This document shows positions 55,229-63,931 of a stretch of DNA of 64,000 bases, piece by piece. Each line of letters begins with the position of its first letter. The first letter of the stretch is position 1. The translations under genes were made by a program, and so were the position numbers. Location: the NCBI RefSeq assembly GCF_016863095.1, contig NZ_BOOF01000028.1, forward strand, positions 122,489-186,488, in the 5' to 3' direction. Origin of the DNA: Microbispora siamensis (GTDB lineage: Bacteria > Actinomycetota > Actinomycetes > Streptosporangiales > Streptosporangiaceae). The notes under the pieces were generated by a model. That model was not told the origin of the DNA, did not search any database, and saw only the letters and a list, made by a program, of their open reading frames with translations.

Positions 55229-55927
55229 ATGGCACGGATCGTGAGCGGGGCCGTACCCAGTCCGAACATCTGGAACACTCCCCAGATCTACGAGCTGGAG
55301 AACCTCGCGGTGGGACCCGCGGGCGCGGCCGAGGCGGCGATGCGGGCCGTACGGCCCTGGGACGGCGCGACCGTGGTCGAGATCGGCTGCGGCAGCGGCT
55401 TCCACCTGCCCGCGCTCGCCGCGTCCGCCGGGCGGGTCGTGGGCGTCGAGCCGCACGGCGGCCTGGCCTCCCAGGCAGCCGCCCGCTGCGCGTCGCTGCC
55501 CAATGTCAGGGTGCGTACGGGCACCGCGCAGGCGCTGCCCCTCCCCGACGCGTCGGCCGACGTGGCGATCGCGCGCTGGGCGTACTTCTTCGGGCCCGGC
55601 TGCGAGCCCGGCCTGCGCGAGCTGGGACGGGTGCTGCGGCGGGGCGGCGTGGCCTTCGTGGTGGACGTGGACGCCTCGCGCGGCGCGTTCGGCCGCTGGT
55701 TCCGCCGATCGCTGCCGTCGTACTCCCCCGAGGCCGTGGAACGCTTCTGGTCGCGGCAGGGCTGGCGGCGCGCGGACCTGGACCTGCGGATGACGTTCCG
55801 GTCCAGGGCCGACCTGGAGGCGGTGCTGCGCATCGAGTTCACGCCCGAGGTGGCCGGCGAGGCGCTGCGGGAGGTCGAGGGCCTGGACATCGACTACCCG
55901 AACGTCCTGAGATGGCGGGAATTCTGA
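55229..55927 (+). CDS. SAM-dependent methyltransferase
   Basis: The 232-residue class I methyltransferase has TVVEIGCGSGFHLPALA (near 49), VVGVEPHGGLASQAAARC and DVAIARWAYFFGPGCEPGL. It is UbiE/SmtA-like in layout. The start ATG 55229 fits the conserved N-terminus MARIVSGAVPSPNIWNTPQI. Its substrate is not known. The MerR promoter begins just after its stop. Confidence 0.82.
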   Translation: MARIVSGAVPSPNIWNTPQIYELENLAVGPAGAAEAAMRAVRPWDGATVVEIGCGSGFHLPALAASAGRVVGVEPHGGLASQAAARCASLPNVRVRTGTAQALPLPDASADVAIARWAYFFGPGCEPGLRELGRVLRRGGVAFVVDVDASRGAFGRWFRRSLPSYSPEAVERFWSRQGWRRADLDLRMTFRSRADLEAVLRIEFTPEVAGEALREVEGLDIDYPNVLRWREF

Positions 55928-55935
55928 ACCCGGGC

Positions 55936-55967
55936 TTGACCTTGTCACCGGCGTCAACCTTTACCGT
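55936..55967 (+). promoter_or_regulatory. MerR-type promoter with long spacer
   Basis: TTGACC (55936-55941) and TACCGT (55962-55967) are separated by 20 bases, longer than the usual 17 and typical of MerR-activated promoters. A dyad TTGAC...GTCAA lies between them. It should be autoregulated by the MerR protein. Confidence 0.6.
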
Positions 55968-55995
55968 CGTGACCAGGACAGCCGAGGAGGGGCCG

Positions 55996-56364
55996 ATGCG
56001 GATCGGCGAGCTGGCCCGGCGCACGGGAGTGAGCACCCGGGCGCTGCGCTACTACGAGCAGCGGGGGCTCATCCGGTCGCGCCGCTCGGCGAACGGATAT
56101 CGCGAGTACGACGAGTCGGACGTCCGGATCGTCAGCGAGATCCGCGAGCTGATGGCGGTCGGCTTCACACTGGAGGACGCCCGCCCGTTCGTCGACTGCC
56201 TGCGCTCGGGGCACCCGTCCGGGGGCTCCTGCCCCGAGTCGGTCGCCGTCTACCGGCGCAAGCTCGCCGACATCGACCGGCAGATCCGCGACCTGCTGGC
56301 CCGCCGCTCGGAGGTGGCCGCCCAGTTCGCCGAGGCCTGCCCCGGCTGCCTTAGTCGTGCCTGA
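55996..56364 (+). CDS. MerR-family regulator with C-terminal cysteines
   Basis: The 122-residue protein has a winged helix (MRIGELARRTGVSTRALRYY), a dimer helix and cysteines in DCLRSGHPSGGSCPESV and at the end in ACPGCLSRA. This Cys pattern suggests a redox or metal sensor. The thioredoxin gene 168 bases downstream is its likely target. Confidence 0.85.
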   Translation: MRIGELARRTGVSTRALRYYEQRGLIRSRRSANGYREYDESDVRIVSEIRELMAVGFTLEDARPFVDCLRSGHPSGGSCPESVAVYRRKLADIDRQIRDLLARRSEVAAQFAEACPGCLSRA

Positions 56365-56532
56365 CAAATCAAGCCCTGCTGCGCGCGGCCCAGGCGGCGC
56401 CTCGCTGCGTTGTCGTCGTCGCCCACAGCTCCGCTATGGGCTCCTCCTCCGCCTTGCGATGCATCCACCTGGATCCACGCTCGCGACGGGCAGCATTTGT
56501 CCGGCACTCCTGCTGACACGACGAGGAGAATC

Positions 56533-56847
56533 ATGATCACGCTGACCGCGGAGAACTTCGACGAGCAGGTGCTGCGCAGCGGCAAGCCCGTGCTGGTGGA
56601 CTTCTGGACCGACTGGTGCCCGCCGTGCAAGATGATCGCCCCGATCCTGGAGGAGATCGCCGCCGAGTACGGCGACCGCCTCACCGTGGCCAAGATCAAC
56701 GCCGACGACCATCCCGAGATCGCCCAGCGCTACAACGTCCTGGGCTTCCCCACGCTGAACCTCTATCGGGACGGCGAAATCGTCCAGCAGATCAGGGGCG
56801 CCAAGCCCAAGCGCCTGCTGCTCGCCGACCTCGCAGGCCACTTCTAG
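56533..56847 (+). CDS. trxA: Thioredoxin
   Basis: The 104-residue thioredoxin has the redox site WTDWCPPCKMIAP (near 27-39), with Pro-Pro in place of the usual Gly-Pro, and a cis-Pro in LGFPTLNLYRDG. The CPPC centre may shift its redox potential. ATG 56533 follows GAGGAGAA. It probably responds to the upstream MerR protein. Confidence 0.9.
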   Translation: MITLTAENFDEQVLRSGKPVLVDFWTDWCPPCKMIAPILEEIAAEYGDRLTVAKINADDHPEIAQRYNVLGFPTLNLYRDGEIVQQIRGAKPKRLLLADLAGHF

Positions 56848-56862
56848 TCACGTCCGTTCACC

Positions 56863-56904
56863 GAGGGCCGCTTATATAAGCGTTGACTTTTATAAGCGGC
56901 CCTC
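56863..56904. promoter_or_regulatory. ArsR operator: 14-bp inverted repeat
   Basis: GAGGGCCGCTTATA (56863-56876) and TATAAGCGGCCCTC (56891-56904) are perfect inverted arms. An inner palindrome GCTTATATAAGC lies at 56870-56881. A TTGACT -35-like box sits between the arms. The repeat ends 14 bases before the ArsR start, so the protein probably represses itself and the SRPBCC gene. Confidence 0.75.
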
Positions 56905-56918
56905 GGCATAGTGGGCGC

Positions 56919-57332
56919 GTGCACGCATTCGACGCGCTGGGGGATCCGGTGCGACGCCGGATCCTGGAGCTGCTCTCTCAAGGTGAGCAGACGTCGGGCG
57001 CGCTCACCTCGGTCATCCGGGCCGAGTTCGGGATCTCACAGCCGGCCATCTCGCAGCACCTGCGCGTGCTCCGCGAGTCCGGGCTGGCGTCCGTACGGGC
57101 CGAGGGCACGCGGCGGCTGTACGCCGTGGAACCCGCGCCTCTGCGGGAGGTCGACGCCTGGCTGGCGCGGTTCCGCGGCTTCTGGGAGCAGCGGCTCGAC
57201 GCGCTCGACACCGAACTGGCGCGGGGCAGACGGGAGCGGCGGCACGGACGGCGGCACGGCGGCGGCGATGCCCATCACGCTGCCCATCACGCAGCCCACG
57301 ACGGACGGACCGACGAGGAAGAGCGGCCATGA
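56919..57332 (+). CDS. ArsR-family regulator
   Basis: The 137-residue protein has a winged helix (HAFDALGDPVRRRILELLS and GISQPAISQHLRVLRESGLA) and a His-rich tail (GDAHHAAHHAAHDG) that may bind metal. The GTG at 56919 gives the family's usual start; the upstream TTG at 56883 lies in the operator. It is coupled to the next gene by ATGA. ArsR-SRPBCC pairs usually regulate by sensing a small ligand or stress. Confidence 0.85.
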   Translation: MHAFDALGDPVRRRILELLSQGEQTSGALTSVIRAEFGISQPAISQHLRVLRESGLASVRAEGTRRLYAVEPAPLREVDAWLARFRGFWEQRLDALDTELARGRRERRHGRRHGGGDAHHAAHHAAHDGRTDEEERP

Positions 57333-57967
57333 GCGACTTCATCGACCAGATCAACCGAGTTCACCGCGCGGTCGGCACGCGCGATCTGCCGGAAGGCGAG
57401 GCCCGCACGGTGCTGCTGCGGCGTGCCTACGACGCCCCCATCGAGGACGTGTGGGACGCCTGCACCGACCCCGAACGGATCAGCCGCTGGTTCCTTCCGG
57501 TGAGCGGCGAACTGAAGCTCGGCGGGCACTACCAGCTCCAGGGCAACGCGGGCGGGGAGATCCTGCGGTGCGAGCCGCCCCGGCTGCTGCGGGTGAGCTG
57601 GCTGTTCGGCGAGAACCCCGGATTCAGCGAGGTCGAGGTTCGGCTGAGCGCGCAGGGCGACGGACGCACCGTGTTCGAACTGGAGCACGTCGCCGTGGTG
57701 CCGCCGGAGTTCTGGGACCAGTTCGGGCCGGGGGCCACGGGCGTCGGCTGGGACCTGGCGGTGCTCGGGCTCGGGCTGCACCTGCGCGGCGAGATGATCG
57801 ACGACCCCTCGGCGTGGGAGCAGTCGGAGGAGGCACGGGAGCTCATGAGGCTCAGCAGCGACCTGTGGGGCGACGCCTACCGGGCCTCCGGCGCGCCGGA
57901 CGACGTGGTGACCGCCGCGGTCGCCGGCACCACCGCCTTCTACGTGCCGGAGAAGCCGCAAGACTAG
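57329..57967 (+). CDS. SRPBCC (AHSA1-type) protein
   Basis: The 212-residue helix-grip protein has RRAYDAPIEDVWDACTDPER (near 25-45), GELKLGGHYQLQGNAGGEIL and a long C-terminal helix. It binds a hydrophobic ligand or acts as a co-chaperone-like protein. The ATGA overlap couples it to the ArsR gene. Its ligand is unknown. Confidence 0.82.
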   Translation: MSDFIDQINRVHRAVGTRDLPEGEARTVLLRRAYDAPIEDVWDACTDPERISRWFLPVSGELKLGGHYQLQGNAGGEILRCEPPRLLRVSWLFGENPGFSEVEVRLSAQGDGRTVFELEHVAVVPPEFWDQFGPGATGVGWDLAVLGLGLHLRGEMIDDPSAWEQSEEARELMRLSSDLWGDAYRASGAPDDVVTAAVAGTTAFYVPEKPQD

Positions 57968-58029
57968 TTCTCCGCCCTGCCGCCGCTTTCCGGAAGGGAT
58001 TGTCGGCGGCGGCCGGTAACCTCCCGCAC

Positions 58030-59466
58030 GTGAGCAAGGCAGCGAAACCGGCGTACCGGTGCGGCGAGTGCGGCTGGACCACGGTCAAGTGGGTCGGCAG
58101 GTGCGGGGAGTGCCAGGCGTGGGGCACGGTCGAGGAGGCCGGGGCCCGGCAGGGCGTCCACGTGGTCAAGCCGGGCGCGGTCTCCGCCCCCGCCGTCCCG
58201 ATCGGCCAGGTCAAGGCCGAGGTCGTCAGCTCGCGGACGACCGGAGTCCCCGAACTCGACCGCGTGCTCGGCGGCGGCCTCGTCCCCGGCGCGGTCGTGC
58301 TCCTCGCGGGAGAGCCGGGCATCGGGAAGTCGACCCTGCTGCTGGAGGCCGCCGCCCGCACCGCGCGGGGTGAGACCGTCCTCTACGTGACCGGGGAGGA
58401 GTCGGCCGCCCAGGTGCGCATGCGCGCCGACCGCATCGGCGCGATCGAGGACAGGCTCTACCTGGCCGCGGAGACCGACCTGTCGGCCTTGGTGGCGCAC
58501 GTCGAGAAGGTGCAGCCGAGCATGCTCATCGTCGACTCGGTCCAGACGATCGGCTCGGCCGACGCGACCGGGGTGCCCGGCGGTGTGACCCAGGTCAGGG
58601 AGGTCGCCGGCAACCTGGTCCGCCTCGCCAAGGAGCGGGCCATGTCCACGGTGCTCGTCGGCCACGTGACCAAGGACGGCACGATCGCCGGCCCCCGGGT
58701 GCTGGAACACCTCGTGGACGTCGTGCTCCACTTCGAGGGCGACCGCAACTCGCGGCTGCGGATGGTGCGCGCGGTGAAGAACCGGTTCGGCCCCATCGAC
58801 GAGGTGGGCTGCTTCGACCTGCACGAGCGCGGCATCACCGGGATCACCGACCCCAGCGGGCTGTTCGTCTCCCGCCATCCCGAGCCGGTGCCGGGCACCT
58901 GCGTCACCGTGACCATCGAGGGCACCCGGCCGATTCCGGCCGAGTTGCAGGCCCTGGTCGGCCCGACCGAGGCTCCCCAGCCCCGCCGCACGTCCTCCGG
59001 CCTCGACTCCTACCGGGTGGCGATGGTGCTCGCCGTCATGGAGCGGCGGCTCAACGCCAAGATCGGCAAGTGCGACGTCTTCACGGCCACGGTGGGCGGG
59101 ATCCGCCTGACCGACCCCGCCGTGGACCTCGCGCTGATGCTGTCGGTCGTCAGCGCGGCCGGCGACCAGGCCCTGCCCACCGGGCTCGTCGCGCTGGGCG
59201 AGGTCGGCCTGGCCGGCGAACTGCGGCCCGTGCGTGAGGTGCGGCGGCGGCTGGCCGAGGCGGCCCGGCTCGGCTTCACCAGGGCGCTGGTGCCCGCGGG
59301 CTCCCTGGAGGAGGAGGGACCGCGCCTGGAGGCGTCGGCGAGCCGCGGCCGCCTCGTGGCACTGCGCTCGCCGGCCGGCCGTACGACGCCGTTCGCGCCC
59401 GGCTTCGAGGTCACGGAGGTGGAGAACGTGTGGGACGCGCTCAACCTCATGAGATCGGCCAGGTGA
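58030..59466 (+). CDS. radA: DNA repair protein RadA
   Basis: The 478-residue RadA has an N-terminal zinc finger (YRCGECGWTTVKWVGRCGEC), Walker A GEPGIGKSTLLLEAA (near 97), the RadA motif VKNRFGP (near 255) and a Lon-like C-terminal domain (AVDLALMLSVVSAAGDQ). It promotes branch migration and processing of recombination intermediates. GTG 58030 is the start. Confidence 0.95.
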   Translation: MSKAAKPAYRCGECGWTTVKWVGRCGECQAWGTVEEAGARQGVHVVKPGAVSAPAVPIGQVKAEVVSSRTTGVPELDRVLGGGLVPGAVVLLAGEPGIGKSTLLLEAAARTARGETVLYVTGEESAAQVRMRADRIGAIEDRLYLAAETDLSALVAHVEKVQPSMLIVDSVQTIGSADATGVPGGVTQVREVAGNLVRLAKERAMSTVLVGHVTKDGTIAGPRVLEHLVDVVLHFEGDRNSRLRMVRAVKNRFGPIDEVGCFDLHERGITGITDPSGLFVSRHPEPVPGTCVTVTIEGTRPIPAELQALVGPTEAPQPRRTSSGLDSYRVAMVLAVMERRLNAKIGKCDVFTATVGGIRLTDPAVDLALMLSVVSAAGDQALPTGLVALGEVGLAGELRPVREVRRRLAEAARLGFTRALVPAGSLEEEGPRLEASASRGRLVALRSPAGRTTPFAPGFEVTEVENVWDALNLMRSAR

Positions 59467-59655
59467 TCGGCCGTCACACCGGTGAGCACGGCGTCACGCC
59501 GGTAAACTCTGTTGCCTGCCCCGTCGGCCGTGGCCTCGCCCCCGCGCCCCCGAGGGGCTTCACAGGGCGTCCGCGGAGCGCCTCGCGGATCTCGCCGCGA
59601 CAGGGGATCGGTAGGAAGACGATCTGACGGATAACGACCGGGCGAGCCCACTGGG

Positions 59656-60750
59656 GTGCATGTGCTGGACAACGACAAGGCGATCGACGACCGCAGAAGG
59701 GCCGTGCTCGCCGCGCTCGCCCCGGGGACGGCGCTGCGTGACGGGCTGGAGCGCATCCTGCGCGGCCACACCGGCGGCCTGATCGTCCTCGGATACGACC
59801 GCACGGTCGAGGACATCTGCACCGGAGGGTTCACGCTCGACGTGGAGTTCTCCGCGACCCGCCTGCGCGAGCTGGCCAAGATGGACGGCGCGATCGTGCT
59901 CGACACGGCCCACCTCAGGATCGTGCGGGCCGCCGTGCACCTCGTGCCCGACCCGGCCATCCCCACCGACGAGTCCGGCACCCGGCACCGCACGGCGCAG
60001 CGGGTGGCCAGGCAGACCTCGCTCCCGGTCATCGCGATCAGCAAGTCGATGCGGATCATCGCGCTCTACCTCGACGGCATCCGCTACGTGCTGGAGGAGT
60101 CGGCCGCGATCCTGTCCAAGGCCAACCAGGCCCTGGCGACGCTCGAACGCTACAAGAAGCGGCTCGACGAGGTCTCCGGCAACCTGTCGGCCCTGGAGAT
60201 CGAGGATCTCGTCACGGTCCGCGACGTGGCCGTCGTCGTCCAGCGCCTGGAGATGGTCCGCCGCATCGCCCGCGAGATCGAGGGATACGTCGTCGAGCTC
60301 GGCACCGACGGGCGGCTGCTGTCCCTCCAGCTCGACGAGCTGTTCGCGGGCGTGGAGACCGACCGCGTCCAGATCATCCGCGACTACGCGCCCGGCACGC
60401 TCGGCGCGCGGCCGTACGGGGACGCCGACGCCATGCGGGAGCTGGACGAGCTGTCCTCCGGCGACCTGCTCGACCTGTCGAAGGTGGCCCAGATCCTCGG
60501 TCACCACGGCGGCGACGCGCTCGACACGCCGGTCAGCCCACGCGGCTTCCGGCTGCTCACCAAGGTCCCCCGTCTGCCCGGGGCGATCGTCGACCGGCTC
60601 GTGAGCCACTTCGGCGGCCTGCAGAAGCTGCTCGCGGCCAGCACCGACGACCTCCAGGCCGTCGGCGGCGTGGGCGAGACCCGGGCGCGCAGCGTTCGCG
60701 AGGGGCTGTCCCGGCTCGCCGAGTCGTCCATCCTGGAGCGCTACCTGTAG
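59656..60750 (+). CDS. disA: DNA integrity scanning diadenylate cyclase DisA
   Basis: The 364-residue protein has a DAC domain with MDGAIVL (near 77) and GTRHRTAQR (near 112), a helical linker and a C-terminal HhH domain ([19 protein letters not shown]). It makes c-di-AMP and moves along DNA, pausing at lesions. The GTG at 59656 is the probable start. The radA-disA order is common in actinobacteria. Confidence 0.95.
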   Translation: MHVLDNDKAIDDRRRAVLAALAPGTALRDGLERILRGHTGGLIVLGYDRTVEDICTGGFTLDVEFSATRLRELAKMDGAIVLDTAHLRIVRAAVHLVPDPAIPTDESGTRHRTAQRVARQTSLPVIAISKSMRIIALYLDGIRYVLEESAAILSKANQALATLERYKKRLDEVSGNLSALEIEDLVTVRDVAVVVQRLEMVRRIAREIEGYVVELGTDGRLLSLQLDELFAGVETDRVQIIRDYAPGTLGARPYGDADAMRELDELSSGDLLDLSKVAQILGHHGGDALDTPVSPRGFRLLTKVPRLPGAIVDRLVSHFGGLQKLLAASTDDLQAVGGVGETRARSVREGLSRLAESSILERYL

Positions 60751-60756
60751 GTCTCG

Positions 60757-61458
60757 TCAGCGCAGGTGGAAGACGATCTTCGGACTCTTCAGCCTGCCCG
60801 AGTGCGCGATCGCGACGTACGTGCCGGGGTCGGCGGGCGACCGCTTGCCGGCGCACGTGCTCCCCGAGCGGTGGCGGTCCCAGCGGATCGAGCGGACATA
60901 GGGGATGCCGCGCTCGAGCAACTGCCTGTCCACGCCGTCGCCCGCCACGCAGTCGGCCGTCGACCACACGCGCTCGCCGCCCGACAGCACCCGCATCTCC
61001 AGCGTGCGCGGCCCGACGTCCACCGTGCACTCGACCTTGCCCGTGCTCACGACCGTCAGCAGGAAGGTTGGCGTGACCCCCTTGCCGTACACCTCCTGAC
61101 CGGACTGCAGCGCGAGCACGAGGTCCTTCTCGTCGCAGGGGTCACCGGGGCGCCGCGGCTTGCTCGGCGAGGGCGAGACGCCCGCGGAGGCGGACGGCGA
61201 CGGCTGCCCCGGAACGGCGCCGGAGGCGGCCGGCGTCTTCGGCGGAGCAAGGTCGGCGGGCAGCGAGACGACCAGCCGGTCGGAGGGCGTCGCCTTGACG
61301 GCGGCTGCGGTCTCGTCCGGCCGTCCGGAGGCGCTGCTGCACGCCCATGCCACGACCGCCACCACGACGAGCATCCCCGTGAGCACCGACACCCGGCGGC
61401 GCCAGTAGACGTCCGCCCCCTCGACGCCCACGTCACCACGGAAAGTGTCCGGATCCAT
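60757..61458 (-). CDS. Membrane-anchored hypothetical protein, 233 residues
   Basis: One membrane helix (VLTGMLVVVAVVAWACSS, about 25-42) is followed by a Ser/Pro/Ala-rich linker. An extracellular domain with four or more cysteines follows (PCDEKDLVLALQSGQEVYG, ECTVDVGPRTLEM, TADCVAGDG, STCAGKRS). The fold resembles actinobacterial cell-wall proteins of unknown function. It converges on disA, with 6 bases between stops. Confidence 0.75.
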   Translation of the reverse strand: MDPDTFRGDVGVEGADVYWRRRVSVLTGMLVVVAVVAWACSSASGRPDETAAAVKATPSDRLVVSLPADLAPPKTPAASGAVPGQPSPSASAGVSPSPSKPRRPGDPCDEKDLVLALQSGQEVYGKGVTPTFLLTVVSTGKVECTVDVGPRTLEMRVLSGGERVWSTADCVAGDGVDRQLLERGIPYVRSIRWDRHRSGSTCAGKRSPADPGTYVAIAHSGRLKSPKIVFHLR

Positions 61459-61715
61459 ACGGACAGTATGGAGAGCCCTGGCGGGTCAGAGGGAACGCCT
61501 CGCTGAACCTTGTCCTTTACCAGATCACAGCCTCGCCGGGTCTTTGCGCAATCAGGCGCCGTACGCCCGGCGACGCGGCGATCGTGTTCCCCGCTTCGCT
61601 CATCGAAACGCTCTTATCCGCTGTCTTCCCTCGTCGTGCTTGGTCGCTTCGCTCCCGCGCACTCCTCAGTCCAGACACCGGCGCGCCCCTCCGGCTCGCT
61701 CGGTACAGTCGGGGC

Positions 61716-62582
61716 GTGTCCGCCTCCCTGCGTGAGCCCATCCTCGACTGGTACGCCGAGCACAACCGCGACCTGCCCTGGCGGCGTCCCGACGCGACCC
61801 CCTGGGGCATCCTGGTGAGCGAGATCATGCTCCAGCAGACGCCCGTCGCCCGGGTGCTGCCCGTCTGGACCGAGTGGATGGAGCGCTGGCCCACCCCTGA
61901 GGCGCTCGCGAAGGAGTCCCCCGGCGAGGCCGTACGCCACTGGGGGCGGCTCGGCTATCCGCGCAGGGCGCTCAACCTCCACGCGTGCGCCCGGGCCATC
62001 ACGGCCGGCCACGGCGGCCGCGTGCCGTCCACGTACGACGAACTGCGAGCCCTGCCGGGGATCGGCGACTACACGGCGGCGGCCGTGGCCAGCTTCGCGT
62101 ACGGCGGCAGCCACGCGGTGCTCGACACCAACGTGCGGCGGGTGCTGGCCAGAGCGGTGCGCGGCGAGGAGTACCCGCCGAAGGCGCCCACAGCGGCCGA
62201 GCGGCGGCTCGCGGAGTCGCTGGTGCCCCCGGTGGGCGCGCCCCGCTGGGCCGTGGCCGTGATGGAGCTGGGCGCGCTGGTGTGCACGGCCAGAGCGCCC
62301 CGCTGCGAGCGCTGCCCGGTCGCCGCGCAGTGCGCCTGGCGGCTGGCCGGGCGTCCGGCCCACGACGGCCCGGCGCGGCAGGGCCAGACGTACGCGGGGA
62401 CCGACCGGCAGTGCCGTGGACGCCTGCTCGCCGTGCTGCGCGAGGCGCACGGGCCGGTCCCCAAGGAGGCGCTGGACGCCGTCTGGGCCGACCACGTGCA
62501 GCGCGAGCGCGCACTGGACGGCCTCCTGGACGACGGCCTGGCCGAGGTCCTCCCCGACGGCACCTACCAGTTGCCCTCCTGA
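61716..62582 (+). CDS. mutY: A/G-specific adenine glycosylase MutY
   Basis: The 288-residue protein has the catalytic Glu in VSEIMLQQTPVARVLP, an HhH motif ALPGIGDYTAAAVASFA and the Asp in AVLDTNVRRVLAR. The [4Fe-4S] cluster has the C-x6-C-x2-C-x5-C pattern in CTARAPRCERCPVAAQC. It removes adenine paired with 8-oxoguanine. GTG 61716 fits the conserved start; the frame extends farther upstream without support. It lacks a full MutT-like C-terminus. Confidence 0.93.
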   Translation: MSASLREPILDWYAEHNRDLPWRRPDATPWGILVSEIMLQQTPVARVLPVWTEWMERWPTPEALAKESPGEAVRHWGRLGYPRRALNLHACARAITAGHGGRVPSTYDELRALPGIGDYTAAAVASFAYGGSHAVLDTNVRRVLARAVRGEEYPPKAPTAAERRLAESLVPPVGAPRWAVAVMELGALVCTARAPRCERCPVAAQCAWRLAGRPAHDGPARQGQTYAGTDRQCRGRLLAVLREAHGPVPKEALDAVWADHVQRERALDGLLDDGLAEVLPDGTYQLPS

Positions 62583-62601
62583 CGCCCGCCTCGGGCGCCG
62601 G

Positions 62602-63537
62602 TCAGGCGGCGAGCTTGAGGCCGAGCGCGGTGAGGTTGCGGCGGGTCCAGTCGAGCTCGTCGGCGAGCTTCGCCACCAGGGCGGCGGGGCCCTTCGCCTT
62701 GGGGGAGGTCAGGTCGTGGGCCTCCACCTCGACGTGCGCGGTGCCGTTCACCGCCCCGGACAGGATCGCGGTGAGCGTGTCGGCGATCACCGGCTGGGTG
62801 CTGGGGATCTCCTGGCTGTGGTTGTGCACGTGGCTGAGCTTGACCACGGGCGCCCCGGCGAGGGCCAGCCCGCGCAGCGCCGCGTCGGGCTCCTCGGCGC
62901 CGCAGGACAGGTGACAGGCGTCCAGGCAGACGCCGAGATGTTCGGAGTCGATGTCGCACACCCGCTCAAGGGCCTGCTCGGTGGTCTCCAGCACGCAGCC
63001 CGGCCAGGGCTCGAAGCCGACCCTGACCGTCTTGCCGGTGACGCTGTAGAGGCCGCGCAGCTCACGCGACAGCCGTTCGAGCCGGCGGGAGGCGATGGCG
63101 TGCAGGTCGGCGGGCCAGTCGCGGCGCCAGCCGATCGGGATGGTGGAGATGCTGCCCGACTGCACGTCGTCGGGGAGCAGGAACGCGAGGATCTTCGCCA
63201 GCGCCATGGTGTAGCGGTAGCGCTCGGGCTTGGCCCAGTCGGGTCCGGGAACCTCCTGGTTGCGCCCGCCGGTGCCGTTCAGGCTGACGCACTCCAGCCC
63301 GCGCTCCTCCAGCGACCGGCGCAGCCGTACGAGCTCGATGCGATCGGCGATGAGGTGGTCCGCCACGGCGGGCGCGAGCCACAGTCCGATGCCCAGCCGG
63401 TCGACCCCCAGCTTCCTGCGCACCGGCACGGCGTAGCGCGTGAGATGGGCGATCAGGTTCTCCAGATCCTCGGCGGGATGTACGCCCGCGTTGTAGGCCA
63501 GGTGAACCAGCGTCCCGTCGTCGTGCAACAGGCGCAT
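62602..63537 (-). CDS. EboE-like TIM-barrel protein
   Basis: The 311-residue barrel starts MRLLHDDGTLVHLAYNAGVH. It has GIGLWLAPAVADHLI, VGFEPWPGCVLETTEQ and CLDACHLSCGAEEP with metal-ligand Glu and His. It resembles the EboE metabolite-traffic proteins and xylose-isomerase-like enzymes. Other ebo genes are not visible in the window. TTGGAGG precedes ATG 63537. Confidence 0.7.
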   Translation of the reverse strand: MRLLHDDGTLVHLAYNAGVHPAEDLENLIAHLTRYAVPVRRKLGVDRLGIGLWLAPAVADHLIADRIELVRLRRSLEERGLECVSLNGTGGRNQEVPGPDWAKPERYRYTMALAKILAFLLPDDVQSGSISTIPIGWRRDWPADLHAIASRRLERLSRELRGLYSVTGKTVRVGFEPWPGCVLETTEQALERVCDIDSEHLGVCLDACHLSCGAEEPDAALRGLALAGAPVVKLSHVHNHSQEIPSTQPVIADTLTAILSGAVNGTAHVEVEAHDLTSPKAKGPAALVAKLADELDWTRRNLTALGLKLAA

Positions 63538-63759
63538 CAGGTGCCTCCAAGGCTTGTGCACTTCCGGACCGCCATTTCGCCCACAGGGCGTGTCCCGACC
63601 GCATGGGACTCCGGTCCTCCTACCACCGGGATGTCTCCCGGGCGGACCGAGCTTCCCCCGTGCGCCCGGTCCTACGCGTCCACCCCGCAGCGGATTGTCC
63701 GGTACGCCGCAGGGATGACATCCCGTCCGCACGCGCTCATGGCATACCGCGAGCGGACT

Positions 63760-63778
63760 CTACAAAGTGTAGTACTAC
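63760..63778. promoter_or_regulatory. BlaI-like inverted repeat
   Basis: CTACA-AAG-TGTAG (63760-63772) is a perfect 5-bp inverted repeat, followed by GTAGTACTAC (63769-63778). Read on the minus strand it gives TACTACACTTTGTAG, which resembles BlaI/CopY-type sites. It lies about 220 bases upstream of the EboE-like gene. Confidence 0.4.
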
Positions 63779-63875
63779 GTCCGGTGGCGTGATACCGGTT
63801 CTCGCCTTATCGGCCGGAAGGTGACCGCACCGTGACCCAGGTACGGCCGAAAAGAGCGAGGTACGGCGGAAAACG

Positions 63876-63907
63876 CCGAGGGGCGCTCCTCACGGAGCGC
63901 CCCTCGG
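63876..63907. terminator. 14-bp GC hairpin terminator
   Basis: Arms CCGAGGGGCGCTCC (63876-63889) and GGAGCGCCCCTCGG (63894-63907) form a perfect stem with a TCAC loop, 24 bases after the stop of the gene at the window edge. Confidence 0.85.
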
Positions 63908-63931
63908 GTGGAACGGGTTATCGCGAGCGGA

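Larger units (their letters stand above)
63538..63931. other. Intergenic region of about 394 bases
   Basis: This gap lies upstream of the EboE-like gene and ends at the stop of the last partial gene. It holds a BlaI-like inverted repeat (63760-63778) and a strong hairpin terminator (63876-63907). No gene is supported. Confidence 0.5.
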
